A model generated the notes under the pieces. That model was not told the DNA's origin and did not search any database. It saw only the letters and a list, made by a program, of their open reading frames with translations. Positions 62,257-64,000 of a stretch of DNA of 64,000 nucleotides are shown piece after piece. Made by a program: the position numbers and the translations under genes. Positions within the stretch are counted from its first letter, which is position 1. Each line of letters starts with the position of its first letter. The DNA is taken from NCBI GenBank assembly GCA_024707075.1, contig JANQAK010000003.1, positions 1,116,001 to 1,180,000 on the forward strand, written 5' to 3'. The stretch is from Afipia sp. (GTDB lineage Bacteria > Pseudomonadota > Alphaproteobacteria > Rhizobiales > Xanthobacteraceae).

Positions 62257-64000
62257 TTGAATCTCCAGGCACCGGGTGCAATTGCGTCGGGCCAACCGAT
62301 CTATTCATCGGTCGCCAATGTCGACCAATCCGACCCATTTGCTGATGCCCTGCTTTTCATGGCGGCCTTTCACGGCCGCGCCATTACGCGTGACGCGTTG
62401 CTCTCCGGCCTGCCCATTGTCGACAACCGTCTCACGGTGAGCCTTTTCAGCCGGGCCGCACTTCGTGCAAGCCTCGAAGTCGAAGCCGTCAAACGCGAAA
62501 TCGCAGATATCCCGTCGCTTGTGCTGCCGGTCGTGCTGGTCCTTCGCGACAAATCCACCCGCATCATGCTCCGGACCGATGAGCGGGTGGCCCAGATCGT
62601 CAATCCCACCACCAGCGAAACCATCACGGTCTCGATCGAGGACCTTGCGAAGGAATATCTGGGCTATGCCTTCTTCCTGCGCCCTGTTGCGATGGCAAGC
62701 GATCGGGTTGCCGCAGCAGCCGGAGGCGAGCCGCTCAAGACACACTGGTTCTGGTCGGTTGTTCGGCGCTTCTGGGCGAACTACAGCCACGTCGCGATCG
62801 CGGCCTTCATCGTCAACATGCTGGCACTTGCCGCGCCGCTTTTCACGATGAATGTGTACGACCGCGTAGTGCCGAATGGAGCGATCCCCTCGCTCATTGC
62901 GCTCGCGGTTGGGCTTGGCCTGGCAGTCATTTTTGATTTCATTATCCGGACCGTGCGCAGCCGCATCATCGACATGACGGGCAAAAAAGATCGACGTCGT
63001 GTTGGCGGCGGATATTTTCGAGCATGTGCTGTCGATCAAGATGGCGCAGCGGCCAACTTCGGTCGGCATTCTGGCCAACCAGATGCGGGACTTCGACTCG
63101 GTTCGCGAGTTCTTCACCTCCGGCACGGTCGTCTCCGCAACCGATCTGCTGTTCGCCCTGCTGTTCATCGCCGTGCTGTTCATGGTGGCCGGCCCGCTGG
63201 CCTGGATTCCGGTGGCCGTGCTGCCCGTCATGATCGCGCTTGGCTTTATTCTTCAGCGGCCGCTCAATCGCGCGGTTAAGCGTCTTCAGGCAGAATCAAG
63301 CGCAAGACATGGCGTCCTCGTCGAGTCTCTTTCCTCGATCGAAACCGTCCGTGCGGCGGGCGCCGAAGCCAGGATGCAGAGCGCATGGGAGCGCTCTGTC
63401 GCAGCGACCGCGCGATCAAGCGAGGACGTCCAGTTCTGGTCGAGCCTTTCGCTGACATTGGCCGGAACGGCGCAGCAATTGACCAGCCTGCTCATGATCG
63501 TCGTCGGGGTCTTCCTCATTCTCGATGGAAAGATCTCGATGGGCGCCCTCATCGCCGCCAACATGCTCGGTGGGCGGGTTCTCGCGCCGATTTCCGGAAT
63601 TGCCGCGGTCATCACGCGCGCCACGCAGACCCTCAGCGCATTACGCTCCATCGACAAGCTGATGTCGCTGGAACGCGAGCGTCCCGTCGGCAGAAGCTAT
63701 ATCGCCCGCGAGATCAAGGGTGAGTCCATCGCGTTTGACGGCGTGCGATTCAAGTATCCAAACGCCCCCTTGAACGCATTGGACAACGTCACTTTCAAGA
63801 TCAATCCCGGCGAACGCGTCGGCATTATCGGACGCATCGGCTCCGGCAAGACCACGGTCGGCCGGTTGATAAGCGGTTTTTATGAACCCGACGAAGGGCG
63901 CGTACTTATCGATGGCGTCGATCTGCGCCAGTATGATCCGGCAGACCTGCGCCGGGGTGTTGGTTTCGTTTTGCAGGATACCGATCTGTTTTACGGCAAG
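62257..64000 (+). pseudogene. Type I secretion ABC transporter/permease (LapB-like), frameshifted and cut by window end
   Basis: Inner-membrane exporter of a T1SS. The N-terminal 130 residues are a C39-like domain without the catalytic Cys (DALLFMAAFHGRAITRDALL...VLPVVLVLRD). The transmembrane region begins near YSHVAIAAFIVNMLALAAPL. At AAAAAA (62983-62988) the frame breaks; five A's would give MTGKK-IDVVLAADIFEHVL and continue with MAQRPTSVGILANQMRDFDS through the ATPase Walker A GRIGSGKTTVGRL to the window end. The start is TTG 62257 with AAAGGA upstream. A missing-Cys C39-like domain is typical of exporters of large RTX adhesins. The rest of the gene and an HlyD-like partner would lie beyond 64000. 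Confidence 0.85.

Overview
The window looks like part of the chromosome of a metabolically versatile alphaproteobacterium, most likely of the Bradyrhizobium/Rhodopseudomonas/Afipia group. The reasons are high GC with strong GC3 bias, many ABC importers of the branched-chain (HAAT) type, molybdenum hydroxylases, protocatechuate dioxygenase, and a Bradyrhizobiaceae-style palindromic intergenic repeat. No rRNA, tRNA, CRISPR array, insertion sequence or phage gene was seen. It reads as a catabolic region in which regulators, importers and enzymes are packed into long operons with 1-26 nt overlaps.

Layout: (1) 1-3.8 kb, a Ugp-like sugar/polyol ABC importer (minus strand) divergent from a DeoR/GlpR regulator with GlpR-like operators between them. 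(2) 4.9-6.5 kb, a Na+/phosphate cotransporter family protein. (3) 6.5-15.2 kb, a MocR regulator divergent from a complete Nit1C nitrilase cluster: a Sll0783-like protein, nitrilase, unusual radical SAM protein, GNAT, AIR-synthase-like protein, glycosyltransferase, MSMEG_0570-like protein and flavoprotein. (4) 15.2-31.6 kb, a nicotinate catabolic locus. It holds ferredoxin-NADP reductase, enamidase, a MarR regulator, a HAAT importer with fused permeases, DUF1185, UPF0280, 6-hydroxynicotinate reductase, a two-gene NicAB-type nicotinate hydroxylase with three c-type hemes, and PncB. (5) 31.7-40 kb, an AtzG/AtzE/AtzH (HpxX/Y/Z)-type amidase module with a dipeptide-type ABC importer and a GntR regulator. 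(6) 40.2-46.4 kb, pcaHG and a second HAAT importer. (7) 46.9-59.5 kb, an enoyl-CoA hydratase, an acyl/aryl-CoA ligase, a three-subunit molybdenum hydroxylase whose large subunit carries a CoxG-like domain, an AraC regulator and a third HAAT importer. (8) 59.5-64 kb, an AT-rich leader followed by a TolC-family protein and a type I secretion ABC transporter cut by the window edge.

The most interesting system is region 4. It combines a respiratory-chain-linked hydroxylase (nicotinate to 6-hydroxynicotinate) with the reductive Eubacterium barkeri/Azorhizobium branch (6-hydroxynicotinate reductase, then enamidase). Near-identical palindromes (TTyGTrTACnAA) sit in both divergent promoter regions, so fpr, enamidase, the reductase operon and the hydroxylase may form one regulon. 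An ApbE-superfamily UPF0280 gene is translationally coupled to the reductase, whose E. barkeri homologue carries covalent flavin, which makes UPF0280 a candidate dedicated flavin transferase. A second lead is a 20-bp site shared by the AraC-adjacent hydroxylase operon and the HAAT operon.

Five genes (UgpE-like, GntR, the second HAAT binding protein, the enoyl-CoA hydratase and the T1SS transporter) each carry a single-base frameshift with well-conserved coding on both sides. Three of the five lie in homopolymers, so sequencing error is at least as likely as real decay.
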